Shown here: piece after piece, positions 26,801 through 41,800 of the stretch
Position numbering within the stretch: position 1 is the first letter of the stretch
Layout: the number at the start of each line of letters is the position of its first letter
Assembly (NCBI GenBank): GCA_947561395.2
Contig: OX387184.1
Location: forward strand, 22,779,687 to 22,843,686
DNA length: 64,000 nucleotides
Origin: Buxus sempervirens
Taxonomy: Eukaryota > Streptophyta > Magnoliopsida > Buxales > Buxaceae
Direction of reading: 5' to 3'
Program-made: the position numbers and the translations under genes
The notes under the pieces: model-generated
The model's database searches: none
Seen by the model: the letters and a program-made list of their open reading frames with translations, nothing else
Told to the model about the DNA's origin: nothing

Positions 26801-29800
26801 ACAGAAAAATAAAGAAAATTAAAACCTTTGCAGAAAAAGAAAAACCCTTACAACGTGACCCTTAAAAGCTTCAAGGGAGAAATGACAATGTGTATTCCCA
26901 GATTTTTCAAAAGAAAATGACAAACATTAAAGGATCAAACTCAACAATATAAAAGCTTTCCCATGCCACCACAAGGAAAAAAAAGAAGTTTCTTGGCCAA
27001 GGGCTTCGAACCAATTTAAGCCTGACAGCATATCAAAAACTTTCAAGACACCCTTGACCCAGAAAACTCGACTCCTATCAACCTCAAGAAATTAAAGCTT
27101 ATCATTTGCAAATAGAATATGTGACAGCATAGTAGACTCATTCCCAAAACAAAAACCTCTAACTAGGTTACTATCCACAGCCAAATAAATGAATGACTAA
27201 AGATATCGATGACTAGAGTGAAAAAGAAAGGCGACAAGGATCTCCTTGCCACAATCCTCTAGATGCCTTAACATAACCATAAACTAATCCATTGATTAAA
27301 AAGAGAAATGGGCATTACTAAAACAGCCCCTATCCATTTCCTCCACTTGGTTCCAAACCTTTTCCATTCAAGAATTGCATCTAGGAAACCCCACTCAAAC
27401 ACCTCTTCCATATCGACTTTACGAACAATTACTTCCCTTCCATATCTTTTCCTATCTTCAACGCATACATTCACTATTAAGGCACAATAAAAATTTGTTT
27501 TCCTTGTGTAATCACTGACTGAGTAGAGTTAACCAGTAACAGGAGAACTTCTTTGAGACATAATGATAGGACTTTGGCCATGATTTTATATGAAAAGCAT
27601 GTAATCTTGAAGAAATTAAAGAAAATCTACATATGGTCTACAGCTTCCATATAAACCTGATGATTCAAACTGTTAGCTCAGTGAATCTTCCTAAACGTCT
27701 ATTTCCTTCAAATAAAACAAAAATCCTCTAAAATTTAAAAACTATGCATGCAGTTATTTCATTAAGATTGACTATACTGAAGGAAAAAAATTATAAAACT
27801 TCCATTGATAAGTATAGATAAGCCTTTCATGCAGATCATGGATTCATCACTCACTCATCTTCAGAAATATAATCAATCGACTCCATCGAAAGGTTCTTCT
27901 TTGCCTGGAATCAAATACAACAAATCATGATTAAAATAAAATAAACATTAGTAGCATGCACAACTATTGTTGCAAAGACAATGTAATATATTGAATATCA
28001 TAGATATGAATAAATTTAGAATGGCACATCCACAAAGTCCAGAAACTAGAGTTCATTCCAATTTTTTTTCCTACTTTTGAAAAGCATGACTGACAATAAA
28101 GGATTCAAACATGTGCTGCTACATCATGAATACAGAAAGAGAGAAATACTTACAGCAGTACGTCCCCAAACCGTAGGGCGTTTGACACCAGGCATAGGTC
28201 CATTAGATTTTTTTGCAGACTTATTAATGTTTGAGGACAGACTATGATCCCTCAACATATGGACTGGACTGGTTGCAGCAGGTACACTTCCCAGTGATTC
28301 ACTCATATTACTTTGATGTACAGAAGCATCAACACTACATAAACTATCATGCACAGGCAAGGAAGTTGGAGCAATACTGGTTTGCTTCCAATTGGCTTCA
28401 AAATATTCACCGATCCCAGAATCTAAGTCAGAACCTTCATGATCCTGCACCTTCCAGGTAGTTAGAGAAAATGATATCAGGAAAAATAAATAAATAACAA
28501 ATTAATTGTAAAGCTTGTTCTCAATACAGAACAACATGGTATAACATCCCATAGTTATATCCAACACCAAAAACACATATGATTAGAATATTTTTAGACA
28601 TAAATACCCATTCATAATAGGAAACATATCAAATAGAAAAAGAATTATATAAGCAATAGATTTGGCTGAAAAAGTATCTGAAAACAATAAGATTTGAGCG
28701 TAATAACAGGATATTTCGGGAAACTCAGTCGTCTTTGGAGCAGGTATTGGAGTCCATACTAGTAGCAGTAGCATCCTGGGCTGCAGTCCTTCCACAGTTT
28801 CAGGGTATTGGAGTTGCAGATATGGTGAGGGATTGGCATAGCTGGTGTTATTCATCCCTATGGTGGAGACATGTAATGTTAGGAGGATGGAGCCGGAGAA
28901 CATGATGGTGATCAAATTTGCCGGGTGCTCAAAAAGGAATCCAAGGCAATCCAGTAATGGCGGGTTGATACTGGGATTGGAGGGCAATGTGACATATTTT
29001 TTGTGGTCCTATGGGGGTGATGCAACCCAAGTAGAGGTTCTAGCCATTATTGCCTGTTTGTCAGAGGTGAGAAGGCTTGGATTAAGAGAGTTCGTGATGA
29101 TGGGACATTCAGCTACAGTCTTAGAGTGGATGTTGTCCGATGTTATGGGTTCGTGGAGCCACTCACAGTATATTATGCGAGCAAGATCTTTGGCACGAGA
29201 GGTGAACATCTCATTCAGCCAAGTGCCAAGGGCCACAAACATGATTGCAGCTAGGTTGGCTAAAATGATTGCATCAAGAGTAGAGTATTATTCAGGTGTT
29301 TTGGAGGGGCAGTTTATGGAGGTATTGAGGGGCTAGAGGGATTGTCGTACAGTTTTTGGGAGAGGGTTGTGGTCCTTTTGGTGGTTTTGATGTATTTTTT
29401 TTGTGTAGAGCATCCTATATGGCATAGGTTCTGACGTAATTATCTTCTCTTTTTCATATACATATGTATATATATATAGACACACTCATTACTCATCAGA
29501 AAAAAAAAACCAATAAGATTTGAGAGCTTCAATTTTAGAAAATATGAGCATTGACATAGAGCATCTATTTTCATTTTGAACTGCTTACAGTGAGCTCTCG
29601 TGGGATATGTAGTTTATATATGACATAATCTTAACTGACAAAACTGAAGAGATGAATGAAAAGTAGTGCTATGGATGGATACTATAGAATCCAGATGGGC
29701 AAACAATCTGTGAAGTCAAAAGTCAAATCCGTTTAATTTGGCTTTATGTAAAGGGTATGATCTTATTCATCACTGTATCTCTAATTAAGTTTATAGAACA

Positions 29801-32800
29801 CCTCAACACGTTTAGTTTTCTTATGGAACACTCGATTGCTTCCAAAAGAAGTGGCTACCTAATTATGAAACACATTTTCATATGGCCCACAAATCTGAAG
29901 TTCTGCTTTAGCGAAACAAGACTTCTACTCACATAATTCACAAGTTGCGTAGACCATGGCCCTAAACACTGCTTTTGCAATGGATGATGTCACCACATTT
30001 TGCATCTTTTATTTTAATTTAAGGTGGGTAAGGGATCCCTCAGAAGTCTTATAACATCAGATTATCATTGGCCAACACACGACATCATCCCACCAAATTT
30101 TCACAATTAAACAGAATCCTTCCTTGCTTATATCAGGAAATTTTGAATTTATACAGCTTCAAATAATTAACAAAAGCACCTTTTTCCCTCTAAAGCTTAT
30201 ATAAAGGCTTCTTCTTACTATGAAATTATTCTATTCATTTCCTTCTATAATCCCTGGCATATCACAATTTACAAAGGGAGTAACACTCGAAAAATCACTC
30301 TATCTCTACTAAAAGCTCAATTCATCCATCCTCTATATACTAGCAACAAAGTTAGGATTAGGAAAAATAAGGGCAAACTTACAAAAACTGAAGTAAAAGT
30401 ACCAGAGTCTAGCTCGAAATAACATTGAGTGAAAAGATGGTGAATAAGCTTATTTGTGTGTCATGCACCTGTTAGGAATATGTCTGTGGAGTATGGATGA
30501 GGTGATCACTATGAATATTATATCAAAAAGGGTCATTGAAGAATAATTTCACACTAGATAGCCTAGCCTCTTCCAACAGATGCACAAATGAATATCATCC
30601 TTTCTTAGCATTTTCAATGCAACTGACAAATCTCAAGGTTTTGATCAATCAATAAAAAGTCAAATGCCTTATTCCAACTTGTTTGGGTCAACTATATATC
30701 CTGTTCCTCCATCCTAATATATCAAAACCAATATCCTCAGTCAACTTATGTCTATTCATATCACTTCTAGCTGACTCCCACCATATTCATTTTGGTCTTC
30801 CCCTTACCCTTTCAGATCTTTCAATGAGTACCCTCTCACAACTTCTCAAAGTTTCCTCCTTAGGTCTTTGATTTATGTGCCCAAACTATCTTAACCTACT
30901 CCAATTTATCTCATCACTTATTTGGGTGATACCCAACCACTTTCAAATATGTCACCTCCCTTTTCTTCTCGTATATATATCTCAACATCTACATCTCAAG
31001 AATGCATACCTTGATCTCAACAATTATGCATGTCACTCTTTCATTTTCTGATGCTTGTTTTATTTTCCTTACACTTTGTTTTGTCACTCTTTAGCATAAT
31101 TTCATAGTATGGTTCCCAGGCTTAATTCTATGATAATTAGTACAACTCTACATATGTCCTTTATTTTAATATATAGGTAGTACCGTACTCCTCTGAGTAT
31201 TAGGCATTTTACAACTCTAGTAATCTAGGTGTTTGACTAAGATGACGTTACTTTTGAGCTCATATTATATATCAACAATATGAGATGATGCATCAAACTT
31301 GTACCAGCTAATAATTGATTATTGGGATAATTGATTAATTAGTACGCTGGAGTTTATGTTAATAGAATCACTGGCATTACTTCAGACAACGAACTATGGA
31401 TGCTGAATAGTGTTGATCTGAGCATTATTAAACAAAATATTCACATGATTCCATAATAGGCGTGGCAATACCAGACCAATTTATAATCATACCAAAAAAC
31501 AACTTTTTGTCACCAATTGCAATTGGCTTAACAGATATTACATTAACTTGATGAAGATTATAAAGGATTAGAGGATTCAGGCAACAATATCAAAGAAGGT
31601 TAATAAGCTATTTGGATCATGTTATCACTTGTCTTAACCATGGGCATTTGTTTTCCTATGAATCTGAGCAGAAGGATTAATAACCTCCTACAATGATTAG
31701 ACCTGCAAATCCACAAGGGAAAGAACCTAAAATTCTCAACATATGATAAGTGAACACATAAGTATGACCGATGTCTCTTACAATTTACAAAGTCCTTTAT
31801 TCATGAAGTAGAAGCAGTTCCCAGCTTTATATCCATCCAAAGGTTTTAGAAAGATACATCTATGGGCAAACTCATGCACGTTGAGTATACCTATACACTT
31901 ACCGTAAATTTTACTGAATGTGACATTGGATCTCTAAATTTTCTAATGCTATCACTTCATATGTGTATGGTTACAATTATCTAAATTCATAGTGTGCCAA
32001 TGTCGTGGCACCAGGCAGGCTGTTAGATAATGTATGTCATCTTACAAAAATACAGTATTCTGATGATCAACTCGAATAAGTATACATAAAAATATTTGCC
32101 CAAAGGAGGGATTTAAGTACAGTTTGTAATGGAAGAGATTGAAATTTCATCCGGAACTCTGAGATTCTTCACTTTGTAGGTAACAACGTGAAAGACTTGA
32201 ATGACAAATTGGCAATGATAAAAACAAAAAGAGCAACACAAAGCATAAAAATTGTCACATGCAAATTAAAGTAATTGCTGGAATGAAACAACTTCAATTA
32301 TAAGAACTCGTGAGAATCAACTGGATGGCCATCTTAGAAATCAAACAACTTCAATTATTGCTCAGTTTTTGCTATTGGCTCATAAATTAACAGAAGTCAT
32401 CAGCATCTGGTGTAAAATTTTAATTTATACTATATATAATGGGAATAGGCCCCTTCAAAAGCGTGCCAAATAATATGTGCAGCTTTCCAAAATAGCCCTT
32501 ACACATCTATTGAGAAGATTTATTAATTAAGGGTACAATAGTTAAAACTTGCAATCTGTTTTAAAAACTGTCCTCACCCACATTCTCCTTTTCTCTCCCT
32601 TCCTTCTTACACACGTGCAGTATTGCACGTGTATCTTGTTAGTAACAATAATTTGAGAGAATAAAAATATTAGTTCCAATCAACTGGAAGGCCATCATAG
32701 AAATCAAATAACTTCAATTACCACTTGTTTTTCACCACAATCACATCAAATCTACATGTAAGCATAGATGATCAAGTTAAGCATATAAAGATGAACCTTA

Positions 32801-35800
32801 TGATAAAGATCATTGTCTCTGGTGCCACTGCCCTCACTACAGGTTCCACTTAATTCATGCTCAGGATCATCATCTGCATCTGCAAATATGTCCTGTTCTG
32901 TATCATGGTATCCATCATCTTCAAGTACCTCATCATCATCAGTAGAATCATCCTCACTGCCGCTCCCTTCTGATTCAGATTGTAGTCCAGGAGACATGGA
33001 ATCCTCCTATAAATATGTTCAAAAGTTCATGAAGCTCAAAAACATATATTAAAAATGGTAATTTAATATTTGAAACAATCCAATTACCAATATATTCATG
33101 CAGAAACCACAAGTGTTACCTTGGATTCGGGGTTGAATGTCTTATTCAGCACCGTTCCATTGTGCTACTATTATGTGGTTTTTCAGGGTGGGAGGTGTTA
33201 GGATTGGATTTTTATATGTGGTTTTTGAAATGGTTTGCCTTTGATGTGGGCTGCATTTGTATAGGCCTGCTGTACATTCCATTTTCACTATATATATATA
33301 TATAAATGTATATATATATATATACTCATACTATCATTACTCATCACAAAAAAAATAAAGGAGCACAACCACTTGTAGGTCCTGGCAAAGTAGGACTGAG
33401 AGAGGTGGATTGGCAAGTGGCAACAGACTCAACCTTTGGCATTTTCACACGAACTGGCAGTCAAACTTAGATCAACTTTTCCATGCTAGAAACCCATGGT
33501 TTTTGACAAAGTTGATCTTGGAAGCCATCTCAATTTAGCAAAAACAACACCAATGAAAGAAAATGCTCAACATCTCATTTAAGTAATGTTATTCTAGAAT
33601 TGTTTTCTATTTTTTTTTTCTTAACAATGAACATGAGAAAAACCAATCGTTTGAAATAGTTTTTCCAAAAAGATTCAAGTCTGGCAGGGAAAATACATCA
33701 TTTCCATCAATTCTTTATATATATGTATATATATAGGGGAGTTAGGCAAGACCATATCTATAGCTTGAAGCTCAACAACATAAGATGAGTCAAAAGGGGG
33801 AAATGAAATCTTCCAGCTTAATCTAGACAAATCTAATTCTACAAATCAACTAATATACAGCAAGACTAGGATAAGAGCATTAATATAACTAAGTAGATCT
33901 TGGACACTAAAAAACAATTCAGAATATTGAAACAAGATAAAGATTCATAAGCCCATCTCTCGCATGAATATTCTCTCTATAAGTATGGGACAAAGGGTCC
34001 TTATCTTCTCCCCAAAGCGAGATAACGACCCACATGGAAAATTACAAGAATGAAAACTAACAACCAGAGCATGAATGCTATCTTTATTTTGTGTTCTTGG
34101 ACCAAACCTGACAAGAAGACAGTTTAAAATAGTGTACAAATAACTAGGTTGGTTGGTTTCAACATAGAAACAAACAAGCAGATCCAGAGTGGTATCACAT
34201 TGGATCGATCTGCGACATGGGTGGAATCAAGAGAATTTTCATCTACCAGCCAACATGTAGCCTCAGGATATGCAGTCCGATACCATTATGGATCAAAAGA
34301 TCACCATCGATATCAAATGATACTCCGTACTATCAGTAACAAACCAGATCCACTAAGGCTGTGTTTGGAACCTTGGATTTGGGGAGAAAAGAAAAGAAAA
34401 TGCTAAAAGTTTCTTTTCTCATTTGGTTAGAATGAAGGAAAGTAAGATTCTGTCTAATTTTTCTCTCCCTCTTTCTCTCCAATGTAAAAAATTGTCTCCA
34501 AAAAGGTAGAGATTTTGAAAGAAAAAGAAAGTTCATGCACCATCATTCACACCACTCACCCACCCCACCACTACCATCATCCACCACCACCACAACAACC
34601 CAATAACCCCCACCACCACCACCCCACAACCATCACCACCCACTCCTGCCCGCTACCTCACCAATGCCACCATTGCTACCACCCCCACCCACCACCGCCC
34701 GCCACCCCTACCCCACCACCACTATTGCCGCCGCCGCTGCCACCTCACCAACCCTACCAGCACCCACCCACTCTCACTTACCCACTACCACCACCCCAAT
34801 CCATCATCTTATAATTGGTCTATAATTGGAAAAGTTTTATTCTTGGAGAAGAAAGTCTTGTTACTAATCTATAATTGGTTAGAATCAAAAAAGTTGATGG
34901 CCACTGTGTCTTTGGAGGAGTTTTTAACATGTGATAAGTTCCCAAATTAGTAAGGGAGGGGAATGCTTTGTTTCTAATCTCCATATCCCTAGTCTTAGGC
35001 ACACAGATTGTGTACCTATTCAAGAATGTCTTTCTCTATCTAAGTTCATAATATATATATATATCATCTGGATTACTGATAAAAAAAAACCCATCATCTT
35101 ATTAAAATATATTTTTCTTTTTTCCTATTTCTCATCTCATCCAAACATCGGAAAATAAAATAAAATCATTCTTGCCTATATACCTCCACGGCTTTTGTAC
35201 ATATTATCCTTTTTAATCTAATATACTTTGACCACTCATAAAAATAAAAATAAAACAAAACAAAACCCCATTTAAGCAATTTCTTTTACCAAGAATAATA
35301 TCATGACAAGTAACAGTACTGAAATCATGGAATAAGAGCAAAAAAATAACTGCCCAATAACTTGACAAAAGATAAAAATATTACCCCAAAGATTTTGTCA
35401 TAATCCTCTAGTAGTGTAATAACAATGGCTTGAGCATGATTAGCTGCAGCAGCAGCCTGAAGGAGTTGAACAGAACTATCACCTTCCATATCAAAACCAT
35501 TCTCAGGCTCACAGTCTCCAGCTAGAAGGGGACGCAGAAGCAAAGGCGCCATGCAAGCAGCCACAGCAGATGTGCTCATCCGATTCTCAGATTTGTTAGA
35601 AGCCACAGCTTGCATCATCATAAGAATTCTGAATCAGTAGATGTAAGAGAAACATGTCAAATATGGAGATTAGTGCAAGACTAGCAGAAGAAGAAAGAAC
35701 AATGATCTTAAAGTAATGAGAAATATTTTCAGATACATTTCCCTGTTCCTTAAATGATAGTGTTGTTGAAAGATAAACAACTTTTGGATCTACTCACAAT

Positions 35801-38800
35801 TATTAAACAATAATTGTCATTTTGTGATGTGGGCATTGGAAAAGCACAATTACTTAGCTTTATTTTATTACATTTTCTCCATTTCTAAATTTTCATATAA
35901 GCATTTCCAAAAGATTCTGCTTCCAGAAAGGGAACATTGATTCACCCATCATGCCAGAGAGAAGAAAAAAACTGAAAATAAAAGCGGAAATTAAACAGCA
36001 AAATTAACCATTTTAACGTGCAAAAAAACTACTAATAATAATAATTTTTTAGTAATAAATTTTTTTTTTAGAAAAAATGCTCTTGAACTGAAAAAGTCAG
36101 GGATCTCAATTACTCGAAAACCATACTTGAGAAAGAGCTAAGTCCAAGAAGGGATACAATAAAGCTGATCCAACACAAAAAAATGTTGCCTTATTGGAAA
36201 TACAGAGAAACTCCAGTCATAATTCCAGTTATTGAACTTTCGATGGAGGAGAAACTGTTGCCCCTCTTTCAATTAATCATTCTAAAGAAAACGTAGATAT
36301 GAGTATGGAAATAAAGTAAAAACAAAGAAAAACCTGTACAAATCTACAGACCATAGGATGCATTAAATCCCACAGAGGAATCTCCTAGTACAAAAAGGCC
36401 CAAGCTACTTCATGAAACTCCAAAAGGCAAGCATCAATAAGCTAGAATCTGGCTGATTGTATAACTCTAAAAGAGAAGCCCACATATTATCGAAGACAGG
36501 CTATGCACTCATTCCCAGAACCATGTAACAGTAAAAGAAACCATAACCCTGTAGAAATTCCCAAAAATATAGGAAGGATAATACATGCCTAGAAACCCAA
36601 CAATAAGAAAAGAAATGATGACACAACTCCAACTTGGTCTTCAATATCACACATCTATTAGGGAGGACCAAGCACTGCCTCTGAACGAGGTTGAGGTTGA
36701 GATTACGTAAACTATTATAAAGGCACAAACCATTCCTACACCTAGTTTACAGGAAGGAGAATTTGAGGTTAAAAAATTTTTTGTAGAGGCATGAATCACC
36801 TAAATACTGAAGTTATTCATCATTTCATTGCACCAAAGTCAAATTGTTGTCACATGTGTTTAGGTGATTTTATGTCGATGAAGATCTTGCCCAAGTTTCC
36901 CAATCCCTTCAAGAACAAGAGCACTTAGTCCTGAATGATGGTGACCAAATGTAATTCAAAAGGAAAAGGGAAAATGACACAATACCAATCTTGATGTGTT
37001 TATTAAATAGATAATAGCATTCATCAGAAAAAACAAAAATTAAATTGAAAGTCCAATCCTCCAAGTTGGAAGGTCAATTCAATTTTTTTTTAATTTTAAT
37101 ATCTCCTCCCCAAAAATGATCAATTGTCCAACAATTGGCATAGATCAAACCCCAAGCACAAAGCGACTGAGGTCCTAAAATATTTTCCAGCAATTTTCTT
37201 TCCAGACCCTCCCCAAAAGGGTCATACAAATGGAACCTCGACAGAACTCTACTCTATGCTTTCCTCCTTAAAAATAAAAATTTAAATCTAAATAAATAAA
37301 TAAAATTACAAGTCAACTAGGAAAAAACCCAAGTCATGACCAACAAGAAAAAAATAAAAATCCAAGCAGCATAACAGCAAACATATGAATGTGTGGCTAA
37401 TAATCTCCTTTTGCTTTTTTCTTGTGAGGATGCTTTCTTCTGGGGAGTTAGGTTTTTAGTGGTGGTTCTAATCACTAAGGATGAGTATGGAGTGATTTAG
37501 GGGTGGCATATGGCACCCTTCTTTTGGGGTGCTATCCTGTATGTTCTTATTTTCTTTCCTCCTATTTATTTATATGATTCTCATTACCGATCAAAAAAAT
37601 AATAATAATAATCTCCTTTTGCTTCTTGGGAAGGATACAATGGTTTGTTGAATCCATACTCAACTGAGATGATTTATTGTTAAAATTTTCCACTAAAACA
37701 TATCCATATAGCAGTTCCACCATAATATCAAGTGCTCCCCATATTTTCTCAATCAAAGCAAAATAATCACCACCTTTGTGAACAATATGGATAACGCTTT
37801 CCCTATCCAAACAGAAAAAGCTGCAGATTTTCCCTATTTCTTCAGTGCATTGTGGTTTCTTGGGCTAAAATCTGAAAGAGAGATGACGAGGAGTCCCAAT
37901 CCATACAATAGGAAAGGACAGTAGAAAAAACGGCTTTCTATTTGAAAACAAGAGGAATGTCACAAATCGCCAGTCTTACTAGTAATCGTGGATCCACACT
38001 GATTCAAGGGAAAGAAAAAGAAAAGGAAAATGAGAGAAGGTATACCATTTATGGTAAGAGATTCCATATTATGGTCTCAGACATTGATACATTGAGGCAT
38101 ATTTTCAGTTTTACAAATCAAGTTCCATGGCTGCAGAATAAAACATTATCATAATATAGCAATGAACAAACAGTTTCTGATGATTTTAAGTTTTCCATTA
38201 AGGTATATGGTTTTATCCCATGTGGAGGAATGAAATGGCCAAATCCACGCAGACCAAGTTTTCAAAATTTATATCAGAAATCAATAAAATTGTAATCATA
38301 TGTAAGGGTTTTCATGTTCTGTTCATAAATGTCTACACCTAATTGTGCATAATTAAACGTGTTCCAATATCTCTTTTGACAATCTTGGCATAATTCATAA
38401 CCTAGAAGGATTATCTTCTTTTTTTTTCCTTAGGGTGTGGAGGAGGATGGGGTTGGGGGTGCAGCACAGCAAAGTGTATTTTTTTTTATTTAAAAAACAG
38501 TTGGGAGGATTCATCATTCAAGGAAAAATCAGGAACGTTATACAACTACTGTCAAGATTGTGGATTCCAATTGATCGCTTAAGAAAAACACATGGCTTTA
38601 ATTTATCATTAAAATCATAAAATAATAACTATTATTATTAGGGATGATTACAACTTACCCAATTTTTGGGTGGAAGTGAAGTGGGTTTACTACATTGGTG
38701 ACATCAAAAGGAAACATAAGGCATAGTTCCTACATTAACTAAAAACTGTGATCAATGAAAATGAAATGGAAAAGGCGTCTCCCATCTTGAAAATAATTTC

Positions 38801-41800
38801 AATATTAATAGGTAGCACAAAGATCAACAAATTTGTGCAACACTTAAGCATGTGGTTTATGAAAGTTGTATAATTCATTGCATTATAAATTGTGCTCTGA
38901 AATTTAAGCCTATAAAAAGAAACACCATCAATCAAACTGTATGTTTCTTTTATCCCCCTTCAGCAAATCAACCTATAATCTCCTAGGACTTCCCCTCATC
39001 ATATGAGGAACTAGTATTTCACAAACTCATTTCCTCCTATTGGTTGCAATTGGTCCTCATTTGACATGCCAAAAGCTATATTAATCTAAAACAACAACAA
39101 CGAAGGGACTTATCCAAACAAGTTGGGGTCAGCAAAATAAACCCAATCCTCCATCCCGATCTACCAAAAATCGAATCTTCAATAAAAAAAAAGGCATCCA
39201 AATCTTCCTAACTAACTCTGTATGGATTTTCTTTTCTCCAAAATCCCTCAATGAGCATTCTCTCACACCATTTGGCAGCTTCATATTTAGGTCTTTGCTT
39301 TACATATCCAAATCAATTTACCCTACTTTATTTTATTATTTCTCCTATTTGGCAAAGCCTTGACTCTCTTGATTATGTCTATTTCTTATCTCATATTTCC
39401 AAGTCTTCCTACAAATCCATCTTAACATTCTCATCTCCGTAGCACACATCCTATGTACTTGTTACTCCTTAGTTGCTCAATATTTTGATAAATACATTAT
39501 AGCAGGGTTAGCTACATATATAAATTTTCCTATAGTTTTCGTCAAACATATTGAACATATAGGTATAGCACAGTAAAAGTGCCCAATCTACTTATTCCAT
39601 CTAACTCTAATTCTATGTGCAGCAAAGTTATCAATAATTGATCCAAGCTAATAAAATTTATTATCTCTAGGAATCCCAACTCTCTCACTGCTTGACATCT
39701 TCTATTGTTTATGTTAAAGTAACATTCCATATACTCGTTCCAATTAATTTGTTGTAAGAACTTTTTCTTTTCTACATATCCTTGCTTAACTTTATTTTCT
39801 GCATTTATTCCTCTATTTGGGTCCACCAAATCAGTATCATCTGCAAATAGCATACACGAAGGCACTTCCTCTTGAATATCGATCAAAAAAAAAAGGCACT
39901 TCCTCTTGAATATGAGTGATTGCTTTGTCCATAATAAACAAAAAGATAGAGACTTATATTTAACCCTTGATGAAACTTATCGTTACTGGGAACTAATTTG
40001 TCACAAAGCCCACCACTCCAACACTAATTAGTACTCCATCATATATTTCTTTAATAACCTTAGTATACCTAGCTGATACTATTTACTTCCAAACCCAGCA
40101 ATTAACTCTCTATGGATTTTAGAAAATAATTCTATGACAATTGGTTCAATTTTAAGCATTCCACTTCTTCTTATATATAGGTCTAACAATTATGCTCTTC
40201 CTTGAAGCATTAGGCATTTCTGTAGTCCATAAAATTCTATTACACAATTCTGTCAATCACAATAAATTGCTTTTTTCCCATGACATCCACATTTTATTCT
40301 AAAACCTTTCCTACTCTCAACTTGGTGAAGGCTCCATTCATTTCAGTAACCATAATCCTATGAATATAGTATTGCTCTCTCGACTCTCCAATTACCAGAT
40401 TCTCGTTGGAAACAATCTCTCTATACGTTCACCATTTAGTAAATTTATAAATTAGACTCTAAATTTTTGTTTAATTTTCCTCATCTTTTACTATGATTCT
40501 TAAATCCTCGCTCTTAATTCATCTGAATTACCCGAAATCTCCTCTCTTCTCTCTTAGTCAAGTAAGTTTATAAATATTTCTCACTTTCTTTTGCTATAAG
40601 CTTATTACAGATATTATCAAATGCTTGATTAAGACTTGGTAATTACTTTTTAGATCTCCCTTTTACCACTTATATATTTCTCTAAGTTTTCTTGGTTCCT
40701 TCATTTTTTTTCCTTTTGGCCAAGATTTAGAAAAAATGCCTTTCTTAAAAGTTTCTTTTACCTCTAAATTTTCCCAAGACCTCTTTCCTTATTTCATCCC
40801 AAATCTATTATTGGGTTCCTTTCTAGATCCATATTCCTTCTTTCACTACATTATCTTTGAAAATCTTAAGTCATTAAAAATTTTTTGCTTTATTTTATCC
40901 TCAATTCGAACTAGTTCTAGAAGTAAAACGTACTATTTTCTAGTCTCTTGTCTTTCCTATTCTTTCCACTCATCCATTTCAACATCCTCATCATGGCTAC
41001 AAGCCTACAACCACTGTATGAATATGTTGCTTCTCACTTGGGCAACATTGCCTAATAAGGACTACAAATTTACAGCATTTTATAAGAGTTTTCTTTCAGT
41101 TTATTAAAGATGTAATGATCACATGGCACCATACATGCCTATTTCATTTGAATCAGATTCCAAAAAAGCATCCAGAATCTCTCATCCCTCAATCAGAATA
41201 TTGAATCCAAGGTACTGGAAATAATCAATAATGGGGATCCCCTAGCATATAATTCTAGCTATGTTATTATAGAGACGGTATTAGATTAGTGTGCAACATT
41301 ATATGACTACTAAAGCTTATTAAAGATTACTCCATCACAAAATCTTAAATGATTAAGCGATCCATTATGAGTTTCTGCTATCAGAAAAAATCATGCAGGG
41401 GTAATAGTTTTCAACATCACCTACATTTTACTCATTTACTTTCCCCTTTTCAGTTTCACCTCACAGGTAGGAGTGGTTGAATACTTTAACAATTGCCTAA
41501 AATTCCAATAGCCACAGACATGAGGCATCACTTCATACGGACTAGTATCTGACTTGCCGTATATTAAAGAGATGATTAAAAATAAAGCAGTTTAACCACC
41601 ACTTCATAGGATAAAAAATGTAAAATTTGATAGTTAAATTGAAGATATATTGATTAACAGCATTTAAATTTATGCTTTTTACTTCATATGCATTGCATTA
41701 GGAACCACAAACACAAAAACCATAAAAACAAGGTACACTTGTTCCTATAGAAGCTTTAACTTTTGATAAAGAAAGTGTAAAATAATTTGATGTAAATTTA

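Noticed and set aside
28231..28461. 76-codon plus-strand frame
   Set aside because: It is the antisense of the Ser-rich linker exon.
33115..33355. Target duplication for the L1-like tail
   Set aside because: Short resemblances around CCACAAGTG and CCACTTGT are not a direct repeat.
34515..34814. Pro/His-rich open frame
   Set aside because: It is the translation of a CCA/CAC low-complexity tract, not a protein.
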